Assembly: GCF_017814915.1 (NCBI RefSeq)
Contig: NZ_JAGIPZ010000002.1
Location: 155,084-219,083 of the forward strand
Source of the DNA: Herbaspirillum sp. LeCh32-8
GTDB lineage: Bacteria > Pseudomonadota > Gammaproteobacteria > Burkholderiales > Burkholderiaceae_D
Direction: 5' to 3'
DNA: 64,000 nucleotides
The notes beneath the pieces are model-generated. The model made no database searches and was not told where the DNA came from. It saw only the letters and a program-made list of their open reading frames with translations. Positions 8,519-16,942 of this stretch are shown in pieces; the first letter of the stretch is position 1; every line of letters begins with the position of its first letter. A program made the translations under genes and the position numbers.

Positions 8519-9055
8519 TCAATGAGCCGGTGCAGTCAGATGTTCATCCAGGCAGTCCGGATTCAGAGCGTGCAACAGCTGCTTTGCTCGCGTAATCTGT
8601 GCCTCTTCGCCGTGTGCGATCAGCAAGAATCTGCCGGCTTTGACCTCGCTCTCGTATTGCAGCACGGAGTCGTGCGGGATCCCGATCGACGCCAGCGCGC
8701 CCCCCAAGGCGCCGACGGCGCCGACGGCGCCGCCGAGCGCGGCGCCTCCCGCCAGATTGGTCAGCGCACTGGCCAGCGCGCCGAGGATGACCAGATGCCC
8801 GACACCCGGCACGACGATCAGCGCGGAGCCAAACAGGATTCCACACAGGCCGCCCCAGAGCGCGCCGAATTTTCCGCCGGACTTGGCGCGATCGGCAATA
8901 TTGACGTATCCAACCGGGTGTTCTTCGCTATGGTAGTCCTGACCGATCAGCGACAGCTGTTTCATCGGGAAACCCTTGTCCTGCAGTTGACGGATGGCGT
9001 CTTCCGCTTCGGCGTGGGTCGTAAAGATGGCGACAAGTTTGATCGGGTGTTCCAT
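8519..9055 (-). CDS. YflT-type general stress domain protein with glycine-zipper segment
   Basis: A 178-residue protein. The N-terminal domain (residues about 1-45), with VAIFTTHAEAEDAIRQLQDKGF, matches the YflT/general-stress alpha-beta fold. It is followed by a glycine- and alanine-rich hydrophobic region (residues about 60-130) containing repeated GG and GxxxG spacings, then a second alpha-beta half with GRFLLIAHG. Similar proteins are membrane-associated and stress-induced. The ATG at 9055 has GGGAA five bases upstream, and the extended frame to 9091 is not supported. Two paralogous exported proteins flank it on the same strand, so the three genes may form one transcription unit. The DNA of the glycine-rich part contains short GGCGCC-type repeats. 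Confidence 0.75.
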   Translation of the reverse strand: MEHPIKLVAIFTTHAEAEDAIRQLQDKGFPMKQLSLIGQDYHSEEHPVGYVNIADRAKSGGKFGALWGGLCGILFGSALIVVPGVGHLVILGALASALTNLAGGAALGGAVGAVGALGGALASIGIPHDSVLQYESEVKAGRFLLIAHGEEAQITRAKQLLHALNPDCLDEHLTAPAH

Positions 9056-9118
9056 GTTGTTCCCTTTTTTGAATTGATTGCGTAGCGCCACGCTGGTGGC
9101 GTGGCGCTATGGTGGACA

Positions 9119-9550
9119 TCAGGACTTGGCCGGACGGCTCCAGTGGAACGACAGGTCATGCCCTTGCTTGTCGGTAATGGTGACTTGTTGGATTTCGGTC
9201 AGGCCCTTGAAGCTGGCAGCTACGCGGTAGCGGCCATCGGGCAGCTGGAGGTTGGTCAGCGGGCCGGCGGATTGCAGATTGAAGACCAGGTTGCCGGCGT
9301 TGTCGAAGATACTGAGCCTGACGTCGCTGATGTACTCGTTGCTTTTCGCTTCGGAGAAGCTCAGTCGCAGGTTGAAGTCCTTCGCAGTCTTGCGCATGTA
9401 AGCCTGCTCATCGCTGCCGATGCCGCCGTTCTGGTAAAGCACCGGTCGGGCGGCTTCAAGCACCACGATTTCCTCGGCGTGCGCCGGCAGGACTGCGGCA
9501 GATACGCTAACCAGCAGCAGGCTGGAGAGGAGGGCATGTTTGATGGACAT
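9119..9550 (-). CDS. Exported protein of unknown function (paralogue B)
   Basis: A 143-residue secreted protein with a signal peptide cleaved near Ala25 (PAHAEE). The mature domain repeats the order seen in paralogue A: YQNGGIGSDEQ, EYISDVRLSI, SAGPLTNLQL, GRYRVAASFKG and LSFHW. Roughly half of the mature residues are identical to paralogue A. It is the first gene of a minus-strand group with the YflT-like gene and paralogue A. Function is unknown. Confidence 0.8.
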   Translation of the reverse strand: MSIKHALLSSLLLVSVSAAVLPAHAEEIVVLEAARPVLYQNGGIGSDEQAYMRKTAKDFNLRLSFSEAKSNEYISDVRLSIFDNAGNLVFNLQSAGPLTNLQLPDGRYRVAASFKGLTEIQQVTITDKQGHDLSFHWSRPAKS

Positions 9551-9818
9551 CGTTATTTCCTTTTTCTTGAGTGGCAGGTGGGGCGCCGGGCGCGTCCCGT
9601 GTCGTCGGCCGCCAGTCCGTTCGTCGCCGGTTGCCGATGTAGGAATGCTAATTTCCTGACACTTAAGCCAGCCTTAACGCAGGGGCGAAGAAATTGGAGA
9701 TTTCCGGTGAAGAGTCGGGCGTGTCCATGGTGTTCATCCCCGGCGTCATCGGCCTGTCACAAATTTGTCAAAGTCGCTCGTTAGAATGCCTCGTCCTTCT
9801 TCCAGACCTTGGCTGCCC

Positions 9819-10832
9819 ATGCACAACCCGCCGGAAAACAATCAGGCCCTGCACCTGCTCTACGAGCCGGCAGGGTTTATCTGCGCTTTCCGTTTCGATG
9901 AAAGCCGGGCCAACCAGATGAAGTGGAACGAGGTGCTGGACTACCGGCCGACCTCGCCGTCATTCTCCTGGGTCCACGTGAAGACGGCCGATGTGAAGAT
10001 CCAGCACTGGATGGAGCATCACAGCGGCATTCCCGAATACATCACCGAGTTCCTGCTCAGCAGCGATACCCACCCGGGCCTGCACGCCACGCCCGACGGT
10101 GTCTACGGCACGCTGACCGACATGAAGATGGAGATTGGCGATACCGGCACCGAGAAGGGGGCGCTGCATTTCTACCTGGACCGCACCCGTTTGCTGACGC
10201 TGCGCACCCAGCCGCTGCTGTCGACCAATATGCTGCGCCAGAAGGTGCTGGACGGCGCCGAGTTCGACACCACCATGGATCTCTTCGCCGAGCTTCTGCG
10301 CTGCCTGGCCGACGGTTTCAACGCGCGTCTGGATAACCTGAACGACAAGGTCGACGACATCGAATTCTCGGTGCTCTCGGATCGCCGCCCGGAAGACCGC
10401 GCCGAGCTGTCCGGCATCCGTCGCCAGCTGGCCGAGCTGCGCCGCTTCATTGCGCCGGAGCGTCGCATCCTGGCGCAGTTCAACCGGCTGCGCCCGTCCT
10501 GGGTGCCGCTGGAGGCGATGGAAGACCTGACCCACGCGCTGGACGAGCTCAACGAGCTGCATTCGACCGTGGAAGCCGTCTATGAACGCGCCAAGCTGCT
10601 GCAGGAAGAGATCGCCTCGCAGATGTCCGAACAGATGAACCGCAACCTGATGGCGCTGTCGATCCTGACCGCGCTGTTGATGCCGGCCACGCTGGTGTCG
10701 GGGATTTTCGGGATGAACGTGGCGGGTTTGCCCGGCCTGCACGACGAGGCGTCGTTCTGGATCGTGATGGGCGTGATGGGCGGCCTGGGGGTGGCGACGG
10801 TGGCCTTTCTCAGGTGGATGAAGATCTTCTGA
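9819..10832 (+). CDS. CorA/ZntB-family divalent cation transporter
   Basis: A 337-residue protein. Members are pentameric inner-membrane channels or exporters for Mg2+, Ni2+, Co2+ or Zn2+. The large cytoplasmic domain, with a long helix rich in charged residues (residues about 160-270), is followed by two transmembrane helices. The signature GMN lies at the end of the first helix, in SGIFGMNVAGLPG. The GLPG after GMN resembles the ZntB branch, whereas the exact GMN is typical of CorA, so the substrate is unresolved. ATG codons at 9786 and 9819 are both possible; 9819 is used because the family N-terminus begins there. Confidence 0.85.
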   Translation: MHNPPENNQALHLLYEPAGFICAFRFDESRANQMKWNEVLDYRPTSPSFSWVHVKTADVKIQHWMEHHSGIPEYITEFLLSSDTHPGLHATPDGVYGTLTDMKMEIGDTGTEKGALHFYLDRTRLLTLRTQPLLSTNMLRQKVLDGAEFDTTMDLFAELLRCLADGFNARLDNLNDKVDDIEFSVLSDRRPEDRAELSGIRRQLAELRRFIAPERRILAQFNRLRPSWVPLEAMEDLTHALDELNELHSTVEAVYERAKLLQEEIASQMSEQMNRNLMALSILTALLMPATLVSGIFGMNVAGLPGLHDEASFWIVMGVMGGLGVATVAFLRWMKIF

Positions 10833-10844
10833 CGCAAAAAAAAT

Positions 10845-10873
10845 CGAGCCGGTCGTTGCGACCGGCTCGTTTC
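10845..10873. terminator. Bidirectional terminator between the CorA/ZntB gene and a convergent gene
   Basis: The stem CGAGCCGGTCG/CGACCGGCTCG has a TTG loop. A T-run follows on the plus strand (TTTCATT) and a longer A-run precedes it (T-run on the minus strand). It serves convergent genes. Confidence 0.8.
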
Positions 10874-10924
10874 ATTCGGGGCGGGAAATGTGGGCAGGCG
10901 AACCGCGACGGTCCGCACCAGCGC

Positions 10925-11287
10925 TCAGTCGCGCTCGGCCATCGCTTCTTCGCTCTCGCGAATCAGGCGGTCGATGTCGAGGTTGTCGACCGCTTCCACG
11001 CGCAACGTCACCGGACGCCACAGCGAGTACAGCCACAGCCCGATGGTGCACAGCGTGCCCAGGAACAGCGTGACGAAGCCGGACAGAAACAGGCCGATGA
11101 ATGGCGACGCGATCAGGCCGTCATAGCCGATCAGATGCTTGCCATCCCAAGTGATGGTCTGCGCGCCGAACAGCGACATCACCCCCATCAGCACGGAAAA
11201 CGGCACCAGCGAAAACGTGGTGCCAATAGCCAGCAGCTTATAGATGGTGCCCATCGACATGCGCTGGATCTTGATTTGCTCGAACAT
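10925..11287 (-). CDS. Two-helix membrane protein of unknown function
   Basis: A 120-residue protein with two hydrophobic segments at residues about 18-41 and 62-90. The C-terminal tail is charged (VDNLDIDRLIRESEEAMAERD). The start is the ATG at 11287 with GGGGAAAG upstream. It lies 122 bases after glnS on the same strand. A GC-rich hairpin at about 11357-11382 separates them without a T-run. The family was not recognised. Confidence 0.65.
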   Translation of the reverse strand: MFEQIKIQRMSMGTIYKLLAIGTTFSLVPFSVLMGVMSLFGAQTITWDGKHLIGYDGLIASPFIGLFLSGFVTLFLGTLCTIGLWLYSLWRPVTLRVEAVDNLDIDRLIRESEEAMAERD

Positions 11288-11409
11288 GAGCTTTCCCCTC
11301 TTGCGTACCTGCGATCGACGTATCGTGGTTTGGCGTCGTGCGCTGTGTTGTGCGCCGGGGCCGCACATGCTGCGCGGCCCCGGCGATCCTGCCTGCGATG
11401 CTTGCCGGC

Positions 11410-13161
11410 TTATTTGCCCCAGCTATCCTTGAGCGTGACGGCGCGGTTGAACACCGGCTTGCCGTCGGTCGAGTCGACGCGGTCGGCGACGAAGTAGCCG
11501 TGGCGCTCGAACTGGTAGATCTCGCCGGCCTTGGCGGTCTTCAGCGTCGGCTCAAGATAGGCGGTGATCACTTCCTTCGAGTTCGGATTCAGCGCGCTGA
11601 GGAAGTCCTTGCCGCCGGCATCCGGATGCGGGTCCGAGAACAGGCGGTCGTACAGGCGCACTTCGGTGGCCAGGCCGTGCTCGGCGCTGACCCAGTGCAG
11701 GTTGCCCTTGACCTTGTAGTTCGAGCTGCCTTCGGTGCCGCTCTTGCTGTCTTCAAAGTAGTTGCAATGCACGGCGATGACGTTGCCGTTCTCGTCCTTG
11801 TCGCAGCCGGTGCATTCGACCACGTAGCCGTAGCGCAGGCGCACCTTGTTGCCGGGGAACAGACGGAAGTAGCCCTTGGTCGGCTCCTCCATGAAGTCTT
11901 CGCGCTCGATCCACAGTTCCTTGGTGATCGGGAAGTGGCGATGCGCGGTGTCGTGCTCCGGGTGGGCCGGCGGGTAGACCGGTGCGCTGCAGTCGATGCT
12001 CTGGCCTTCGGGGAAGTTGTCGATGATCAGCTTCAGCGGGCGCAGCACCGCCACGGCGCGCGGCGCCTTGGGGTCCAGGTCTTCGCGCAGAGCGCCTTCC
12101 AGCACGCTGTAGTCGATCCAGCTGTTGTTCTTGGACGCGCCGGTGCGGTCGCACATCAGGCGGATCGCCTCGGGCGTGTAGCCGCGGCGGCGCAGGCCGA
12201 CGATGGTGGGCATGCGCGGGTCGTCCCAGCCGGACACGATGTTTTCGTCCACCAGCTGGCGCAGCTTGCGCTTGCTGGTGATGATGTAGGTCAGGTTCAG
12301 GCGCGCGAATTCGTACTGGTGCGGCAGCGGCTTCTTGAAGAAACCTTCTTCGGCCAGGTGCGCCAGCAGCCAGTCGTAGAACGGGCGCTGGTCTTCGAAC
12401 TCCAGCGTGCAGATCGAGTGCGAGATGTTTTCCAGCGCGTCCTCGATCGGATGCGCGAAGGTGTACATCGGGTACACGCGCCACTTGTCGCCGGTGTTGT
12501 GGTGGGTGGCGTGGCGGATACGGTAGATGGCCGGATCGCGCAGGTTCATGTTGGGGCTGGCCATGTCGATCTTGGCGCGCAGGATCATAGAGCCGTCCGG
12601 GTGCTTGCCGTCGCGCATTTCCTCGAACAGGCGCAGCGATTCTTCCGGCGCGCGGTCGCGCCACGGCGAGTTCTTGCCGGGTTCGGTCAGGGTGCCGCGG
12701 TTCTCGCGCATCTGCTCGGCGTTCTGTTCGTCCACATAGGCCAGGCCGCGGCGGATCAGCGCCTGGGCGCTGGCGTACATCACATCGAAGTAGTTGCTGG
12801 CGTAGTACAGATGCGACTTGCCGTCATGATCCCAGGAGAAGCCCAGCCATTTGACGGTGTCGAGGATGGTGTCGACGTATTCCTGTTCTTCCTTCTCGGG
12901 ATTGGTGTCGTCGAAACGCATGTGGCAGCGGCCGGCGTAGTCGGCGGCCAGGCCGAAGTTCAGGCAGATCGACTTGGCGTGGCCGATATGCAGGTAACCG
13001 TTGGGTTCGGGAGGAAAACGGGTGACCACCTGCGGCAGCGCGTCTCCATCCTTGCCGCTGCGTTCGGCATAGGTGCCTGAAACCAGGTCGGCCTCGATGA
13101 TGCCGCGCAGGAAATTGGTGGAGGGCGCAGGGGTATGTCCGTTTTTCAGTTCGTTGCTCAT
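11410..13161 (-). CDS. glnS: Glutaminyl-tRNA synthetase
   Basis: A 583-residue class I synthetase that attaches glutamine to tRNA-Gln. The ATP-binding HIGH motif appears in PNGYLHIGHAKS and the KMSKS-type motif as TSKRKL. The catalytic core, with RFDDTNPEKEEQEYV and GFSWDHDGKSHLYYASNYFD, is followed by the two C-terminal anticodon-binding beta-barrels. The length is slightly longer than the 554 residues of E. coli GlnS, mainly at the N-terminus. The start is the ATG at 13161, with weak Shine-Dalgarno. Confidence 0.97.
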   Translation of the reverse strand: MSNELKNGHTPAPSTNFLRGIIEADLVSGTYAERSGKDGDALPQVVTRFPPEPNGYLHIGHAKSICLNFGLAADYAGRCHMRFDDTNPEKEEQEYVDTILDTVKWLGFSWDHDGKSHLYYASNYFDVMYASAQALIRRGLAYVDEQNAEQMRENRGTLTEPGKNSPWRDRAPEESLRLFEEMRDGKHPDGSMILRAKIDMASPNMNLRDPAIYRIRHATHHNTGDKWRVYPMYTFAHPIEDALENISHSICTLEFEDQRPFYDWLLAHLAEEGFFKKPLPHQYEFARLNLTYIITSKRKLRQLVDENIVSGWDDPRMPTIVGLRRRGYTPEAIRLMCDRTGASKNNSWIDYSVLEGALREDLDPKAPRAVAVLRPLKLIIDNFPEGQSIDCSAPVYPPAHPEHDTAHRHFPITKELWIEREDFMEEPTKGYFRLFPGNKVRLRYGYVVECTGCDKDENGNVIAVHCNYFEDSKSGTEGSSNYKVKGNLHWVSAEHGLATEVRLYDRLFSDPHPDAGGKDFLSALNPNSKEVITAYLEPTLKTAKAGEIYQFERHGYFVADRVDSTDGKPVFNRAVTLKDSWGK

Positions 13162-13411
13162 GGGATGAATCGGGAGGAATGCCTATTTATGCAGATTGAG
13201 GCATTTTACCGCACACGCCCGTTTTCATCGGGCTTTGCGGCGGTGCGAAAGGGAAATTTGCCGGGCTTCAACACCGGCCCGGCCTTCATCCTGTTACAGA
13301 TGATACGGCTGCGAATTACCTGTCATGACGCGCCGGTGGCAATCTGCCTGCGTGGTCCGGCGACTTTGCCGGACCGGATTCATCGCTTAGCCTCAAACCA
13401 AGGAGGGCATC

Positions 13412-13552
13412 ATGAAAAGAATCGCCAAACTGCTTATTGCGTCCTGCGTCGCTGCCGCCACCTTATCCGCCTGCGTGGTGGTGCCGGCCGGCCCGCCGCA
13501 CCCGCACTACTACCGTCCTTATTACGGACCGGGCTATTACTACGGCCGTTGA
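13412..13552 (+). CDS. 46-residue lipoprotein rich in Pro, Tyr and His
   Basis: A very short gene that gene callers may miss. The protein starts MKRIAKLLIAS, has a lipobox LSAC at Cys21, and a mature tail of 26 residues composed mostly of Pro, His, Tyr and Gly (PPHPHYYRPYYGPGYYYGR). The Shine-Dalgarno AGGAGGG at 13401-13407 is excellent and lies five bases before the ATG. A clear terminator follows at 13606-13637. Small YXPYYGPGYYYG-type lipoproteins are common in Gram-negative genomes. Function is unknown. Confidence 0.8.
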   Translation: MKRIAKLLIASCVAAATLSACVVVPAGPPHPHYYRPYYGPGYYYGR

Positions 13553-13605
13553 GCCGGTCACGCCGGCGGCATAGCGTAATCCTTGCAGCGAATTCTCCGT
13601 GTTGG

Positions 13606-13637
13606 CCGCATCGTCCTGGTGACGATGCGGTTTTTTT
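13606..13637 (+). terminator. Intrinsic terminator after the 46-residue lipoprotein
   Basis: The stem CCGCATCGTC/GACGATGCGG with loop CTGGT is followed by seven T. Confidence 0.9.
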
Positions 13638-13676
13638 ATGCGCGAGGCCTGTGGTCGGACAGATGGGCGTGGCGAC

Positions 13677-14489
13677 TTACATTTGCCGGAACAGGTGGGC
13701 GAACAGCCGGCTGACCGCCAGCTTCTCCGGCCGGTTGCGCAGGATCAGCGAGATCTTGCCGGCCTCGTCGCGCTGCGCCGCCTGCACGTGGCGGATCTGC
13801 ACCACGGTGCCGCGATGCACCTGCCAGAACTGTCGCGCATCGAGCTGCGGGATCAGCTCGCGCAGGCTGGTGCGGATCAGGGCTTCGCCGTCGGCGGTGA
13901 CGACGTTGACGTATTTGTCGGTGGCTTCGAAGTAAATCACCTCGCTGATCGGGATCAGGCGCACCTGGTTGCCCACCGCGGCGCGGATGATCTCCAGCGG
14001 CGCGTCTACTGCGGCCTGGGGCTGTATGGCATCAATCGCGGCCAGCCGGCGCAATTGCGCCAGCGCCTGCTCCAGGTGCTGCTCGGGATGGGCGGCGGCG
14101 CGCTGTTCCAGCTGCTGCTTCAGGCGCTGCACCGTCACCGTCAGTCGGGCCTGGTTGACGGGTTTGAGCAGGTAATCCACCGCAGCGTGCTCGAAGGCTT
14201 CCACGGCGTAGTTGTCGTAGGCGGTGACGAACACGATCAGCGGGAAAGGGCGCTGTTCAGGCCAGGCGTCGGCCAGGTCGCGCGCGACCTCCAACCCGCT
14301 GCGCCCGGGCATGCGGATATCCAGGAACAGCACATCGGGCAGTTGCGCCAGCGCCTGCGCCAACGCGGCGTCGCCGTTGGCCGCCAGCTGGGGCGGGCCC
14401 AGCTCCGGCCAGCAATCCTGCAGCGCCTGGCGCAGCGCATTGGCCAGCAGCGGCTCGTCCTCGGCGATCAGTGCGGTGATGGACGGCAT
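13677..14489 (-). CDS. LytTR-family response regulator (AlgR-like)
   Basis: A 270-residue two-component response regulator. The receiver domain (residues about 1-120) contains EDEP near the N-terminus, the phosphoacceptor in DVLFLDIRMPGRSG, and the conserved Lys in LLKPVN. A linker rich in Gln and Ala follows. The C-terminal LytTR DNA-binding domain (residues about 165-270) has IYFEATDKYVNVVTADGE and FWQVHRGTVVQI, as in AlgR. The start is the ATG at 14489 with CAGGAG eight bases upstream. It follows the sensor kinase gene with 14 bases between stop and start, so they form an operon. AlgR relatives regulate exopolysaccharide or motility; no such target is adjacent. Confidence 0.92.
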   Translation of the reverse strand: MPSITALIAEDEPLLANALRQALQDCWPELGPPQLAANGDAALAQALAQLPDVLFLDIRMPGRSGLEVARDLADAWPEQRPFPLIVFVTAYDNYAVEAFEHAAVDYLLKPVNQARLTVTVQRLKQQLEQRAAAHPEQHLEQALAQLRRLAAIDAIQPQAAVDAPLEIIRAAVGNQVRLIPISEVIYFEATDKYVNVVTADGEALIRTSLRELIPQLDARQFWQVHRGTVVQIRHVQAAQRDEAGKISLILRNRPEKLAVSRLFAHLFRQM

Positions 14490-14503
14490 GCCGGCGGCTC
14501 CTG

Positions 14504-15673
14504 TCAGTGATGGTGCGCGCGGGCGCCCTTGGCGGGACGGTGCGCGGCCTTGAGCGCCTTGAGCGGGATGGTGATCTGCGCCATCGCGCCGGCCGGCACG
14601 TTGTGGGTGATGATCAGCTCCGACAGCGGGCCGTACAGCGTGACCAGGCGCTCGCGGATATTTTCCAGGCCGAAGTGCATGCCGATCGCAGGTTCCTTCT
14701 TGCCGGTCACCGCCGCCAGCTCGGCCTTCGGCGAGGGCTGGTTGAAGCTCACGCCGGTCGGCAGGCCCACGCCGGTGTCGAACACCGAGAGCACCAGCAT
14801 GTCGTTGTGGGTGGCGGCGCGCACGGTGCAGTTGCCGCCCTCGACCTTGGGCTCCAGGCCGTGCTTGATGGCGTTTTCCACCAGCGGCTGCAGCAGCATC
14901 GGCGCCAGGCGCAGGCGGCCCAGGTGTTCCGGCAGCTGCAGCGTGTACGACAGGCGCATGCCCATGCGCAGCGACATCAGGCCCAGATAGGCCTTGATCA
15001 GGTCGAACTCCTTTTGCAGCGAGGTGCTGTCGGCGCGCGAGGCCGACAGGGTGGTGCGCAGGTATTGGATCAGTTGATCCAGCATCTGCTGCGCGTGCAG
15101 CGGCTCGGTGGCGATCAGGGTTTGCAGCGTGGCCAGGGTATTGAACAGCATGTGCGGCTCGATCTGCGCCTGCAGCATCTGCAGCTGGGCCTGGGCGGCG
15201 TGCTTCTCGACTTGGCTGGCGTGGGCTTCCAGGGCGGCCATTTTCTGGCGGTTCCAGAAGAACAGCGTGGCGCCGAAGCAGGCCAGGAAGGTCAGCACGA
15301 TCACGGCGATGATGTTGTCGCTGCGTTCGGGCAGCAGCGAGGTGATCGGCTGTCCCATCAGCTTGCTGGCCAGCAGGCGGCCCAGCAGCACGGCCGTGGG
15401 CGCCAGCACCAGCAGCAGCGCCGCGAAGCCCAGCTTGTGCGGCGCGGCGTCGCCCCAGATCAGCACGCGCGCGCCGTTGATGAGTAGCGTGGCCAGCAGG
15501 CCGATACACATCGCGACCTGCAGGTTGGCGTAGAAACCGTCGCCGATGCGCATCAGGTAGGTGACCGCCAGCGCGCACAGCAGGTTGATCACCAGCGTGG
15601 GCAGCAGCGACTGCGCCAGCTCGCGCAGCAGCAGGATCAGGCGGGGCGGGACGGAGGTATCTCGTTGATTCAT
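14504..15673 (-). CDS. LytS/AlgZ-family sensor histidine kinase
   Basis: A 389-residue membrane sensor kinase. Four hydrophobic segments occupy residues about 20-155. The His-kinase domain of the LytS type follows, with the phosphorylated His in QIEPHMLFNTLATL near residue 195. The ATPase part has PLVENAIKHGLEP (N box), DTGVGLP (G1) and FGLENIRERL. Basic residues and a terminal His-His-His close the protein. It transfers phosphate to the response regulator encoded just downstream. No recognisable periplasmic sensor domain is visible, so the signal may be sensed in the membrane. Confidence 0.92.
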   Translation of the reverse strand: MNQRDTSVPPRLILLLRELAQSLLPTLVINLLCALAVTYLMRIGDGFYANLQVAMCIGLLATLLINGARVLIWGDAAPHKLGFAALLLVLAPTAVLLGRLLASKLMGQPITSLLPERSDNIIAVIVLTFLACFGATLFFWNRQKMAALEAHASQVEKHAAQAQLQMLQAQIEPHMLFNTLATLQTLIATEPLHAQQMLDQLIQYLRTTLSASRADSTSLQKEFDLIKAYLGLMSLRMGMRLSYTLQLPEHLGRLRLAPMLLQPLVENAIKHGLEPKVEGGNCTVRAATHNDMLVLSVFDTGVGLPTGVSFNQPSPKAELAAVTGKKEPAIGMHFGLENIRERLVTLYGPLSELIITHNVPAGAMAQITIPLKALKAAHRPAKGARAHHH

Positions 15674-15934
15674 TCTTGTGTGATTCGGTAAGGCTGCGCC
15701 GAAATGCAGGCTTGGCAGGCGCGGGCGTGAATAGTATCCCGATTCCCCGCCCGGCAGTCCAGCCGCAACGGCGGTGCAGGCAATGCGCGATGGTGCCTGA
15801 TGGTGCAGCGCAGTGCCAGCGGCAGGCGACGAAATGCGCGGGCGGCGGTGCGAAGCGCTTGAAGCGCGGCGCGATCTGCTCTACCTTATGGCCCGGCCGG
15901 CAAGCGCGCCGGACGATCACAACGGAGATGCGAT

Positions 15935-16711
15935 ATGTGGCCCTATCCCAAGATTCTCGCCCACCGCGGCGGCGGTACGCTGGCGCCGGAAAACACGCTG
16001 GCCGGTTTTCGCACCGGCCTGCAGTTCGGTTACCGCGCTGCCGAGTTCGACGTCATGCTCACCCGCGATGAAGTGCCCATTCTGATGCACGACCCCAAGC
16101 GCGGTCGCACCTTGCCCGGCGTCGGCCAGATCGGCGAGACCGACTGGGCCGAACTGCGCGAGCTCGACGCCGGCGGCTGGCTGGACCCGGCCTTTGCCGG
16201 TGAGCGCCTCTGCACGCTCGAGCAGGGACTGGACTTTTGCCTGCAGCACGGCATCTGGATGAACGTCGAGATCAAGCCGGGCGCCGAGCAACAGGCGCGC
16301 CGCACCGGCGAGCTGGCGGCGCAAGCGGTGCGCAGGCGCTTCACCGAGGCCCTGGACGCCGTGCGCGAGAACCCGTCGGCGCCGCAGGCGGCGAGCTTGC
16401 CGGTGTTGTCCTCATTCTCCTTTGATGCGCTGATGGCGGCCAAGGATGCGGCCCCCGACCTGCCGCGCGGGTTTCTGGTCGATACGATTCCTGCCGACTG
16501 GGAGGCGCGCCTGGCGCAGCTGCAGGCAGTGGCGCTGCACACCAGCCACAAGAACCTGACGCCCGAGTTGGCCGCGCAGGTGAAGGCCGCCGGCTACGGT
16601 CTGTTCTGCTACACCGTCAACGACCCGGCGCGCGCGGCGGAGATCCGCGAATGGGGCGTGGACGCCTTCTGCACCGACCGCGTCGACCTCATTTCGGCCC
16701 ACGCCTGGTGA
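15935..16711 (+). CDS. ugpQ: Glycerophosphodiester phosphodiesterase
   Basis: A 258-residue cytoplasmic enzyme that hydrolyses deacylated phospholipids to glycerol-3-phosphate and an alcohol. The GDPD signature is clear: AHRGGGTLAPENTLAGF near the N-terminus with catalytic His and the metal-binding Glu, then EFDVMLTRDEVPILMHD with the second set of acidic residues and His. The C-terminus VNDPARAAEIREWGVDAFCTD matches the usual barrel closing segment. No signal peptide is present, in line with the UgpQ type rather than periplasmic GlpQ. No ugp transporter genes are adjacent. Confidence 0.93.
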   Translation: MWPYPKILAHRGGGTLAPENTLAGFRTGLQFGYRAAEFDVMLTRDEVPILMHDPKRGRTLPGVGQIGETDWAELRELDAGGWLDPAFAGERLCTLEQGLDFCLQHGIWMNVEIKPGAEQQARRTGELAAQAVRRRFTEALDAVRENPSAPQAASLPVLSSFSFDALMAAKDAAPDLPRGFLVDTIPADWEARLAQLQAVALHTSHKNLTPELAAQVKAAGYGLFCYTVNDPARAAEIREWGVDAFCTDRVDLISAHAW

Positions 16712-16810
16712 ACTGCCGGCGGCGCTGCGTCGAATTGAACCGAAAATCTCGCTCTTACCGGCGGACTGAATCCGTGCGCGCTGGCTATGATCACCTGCAA
16801 GCCGGTATTG

Positions 16811-16842
16811 GCGTTTTCACGGAGGGGATGCGGTGAAAACGC
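16811..16842. repeat. Perfect 10-bp inverted repeat with a GGAGGGG loop
   Basis: GCGTTTTCAC at 16811-16820 is repeated in reverse complement as GTGAAAACGC at 16833-16842. The 12-base loop is GGAGGGGATGCG. There is no T-run, so this is not an intrinsic terminator. It lies in the 5' region of the lysine-rich exported peptide gene. Confidence 0.6.
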
Positions 16843-16942
16843 TGTCAACGATAGCCCGGCGAGTGCGTTAAAGAAGCACAAGGCCGGCGATGTGAGCGCC
16901 GGTGGACTTGTGGTACACAACACTGAGAGATAGAGGAAAACG

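Noticed and set aside
9765-9790. Promoter directly before the CorA/ZntB gene (TTGTCA and TAGAAT)
   Set aside because: The two elements are only 11 bases apart, too close for sigma-70.
13677-15920. 747-residue frame that extends the response regulator upstream
   Set aside because: The upstream part lies over the sensor kinase gene in another frame. The regulator has a clear start at 14489 with a Shine-Dalgarno.
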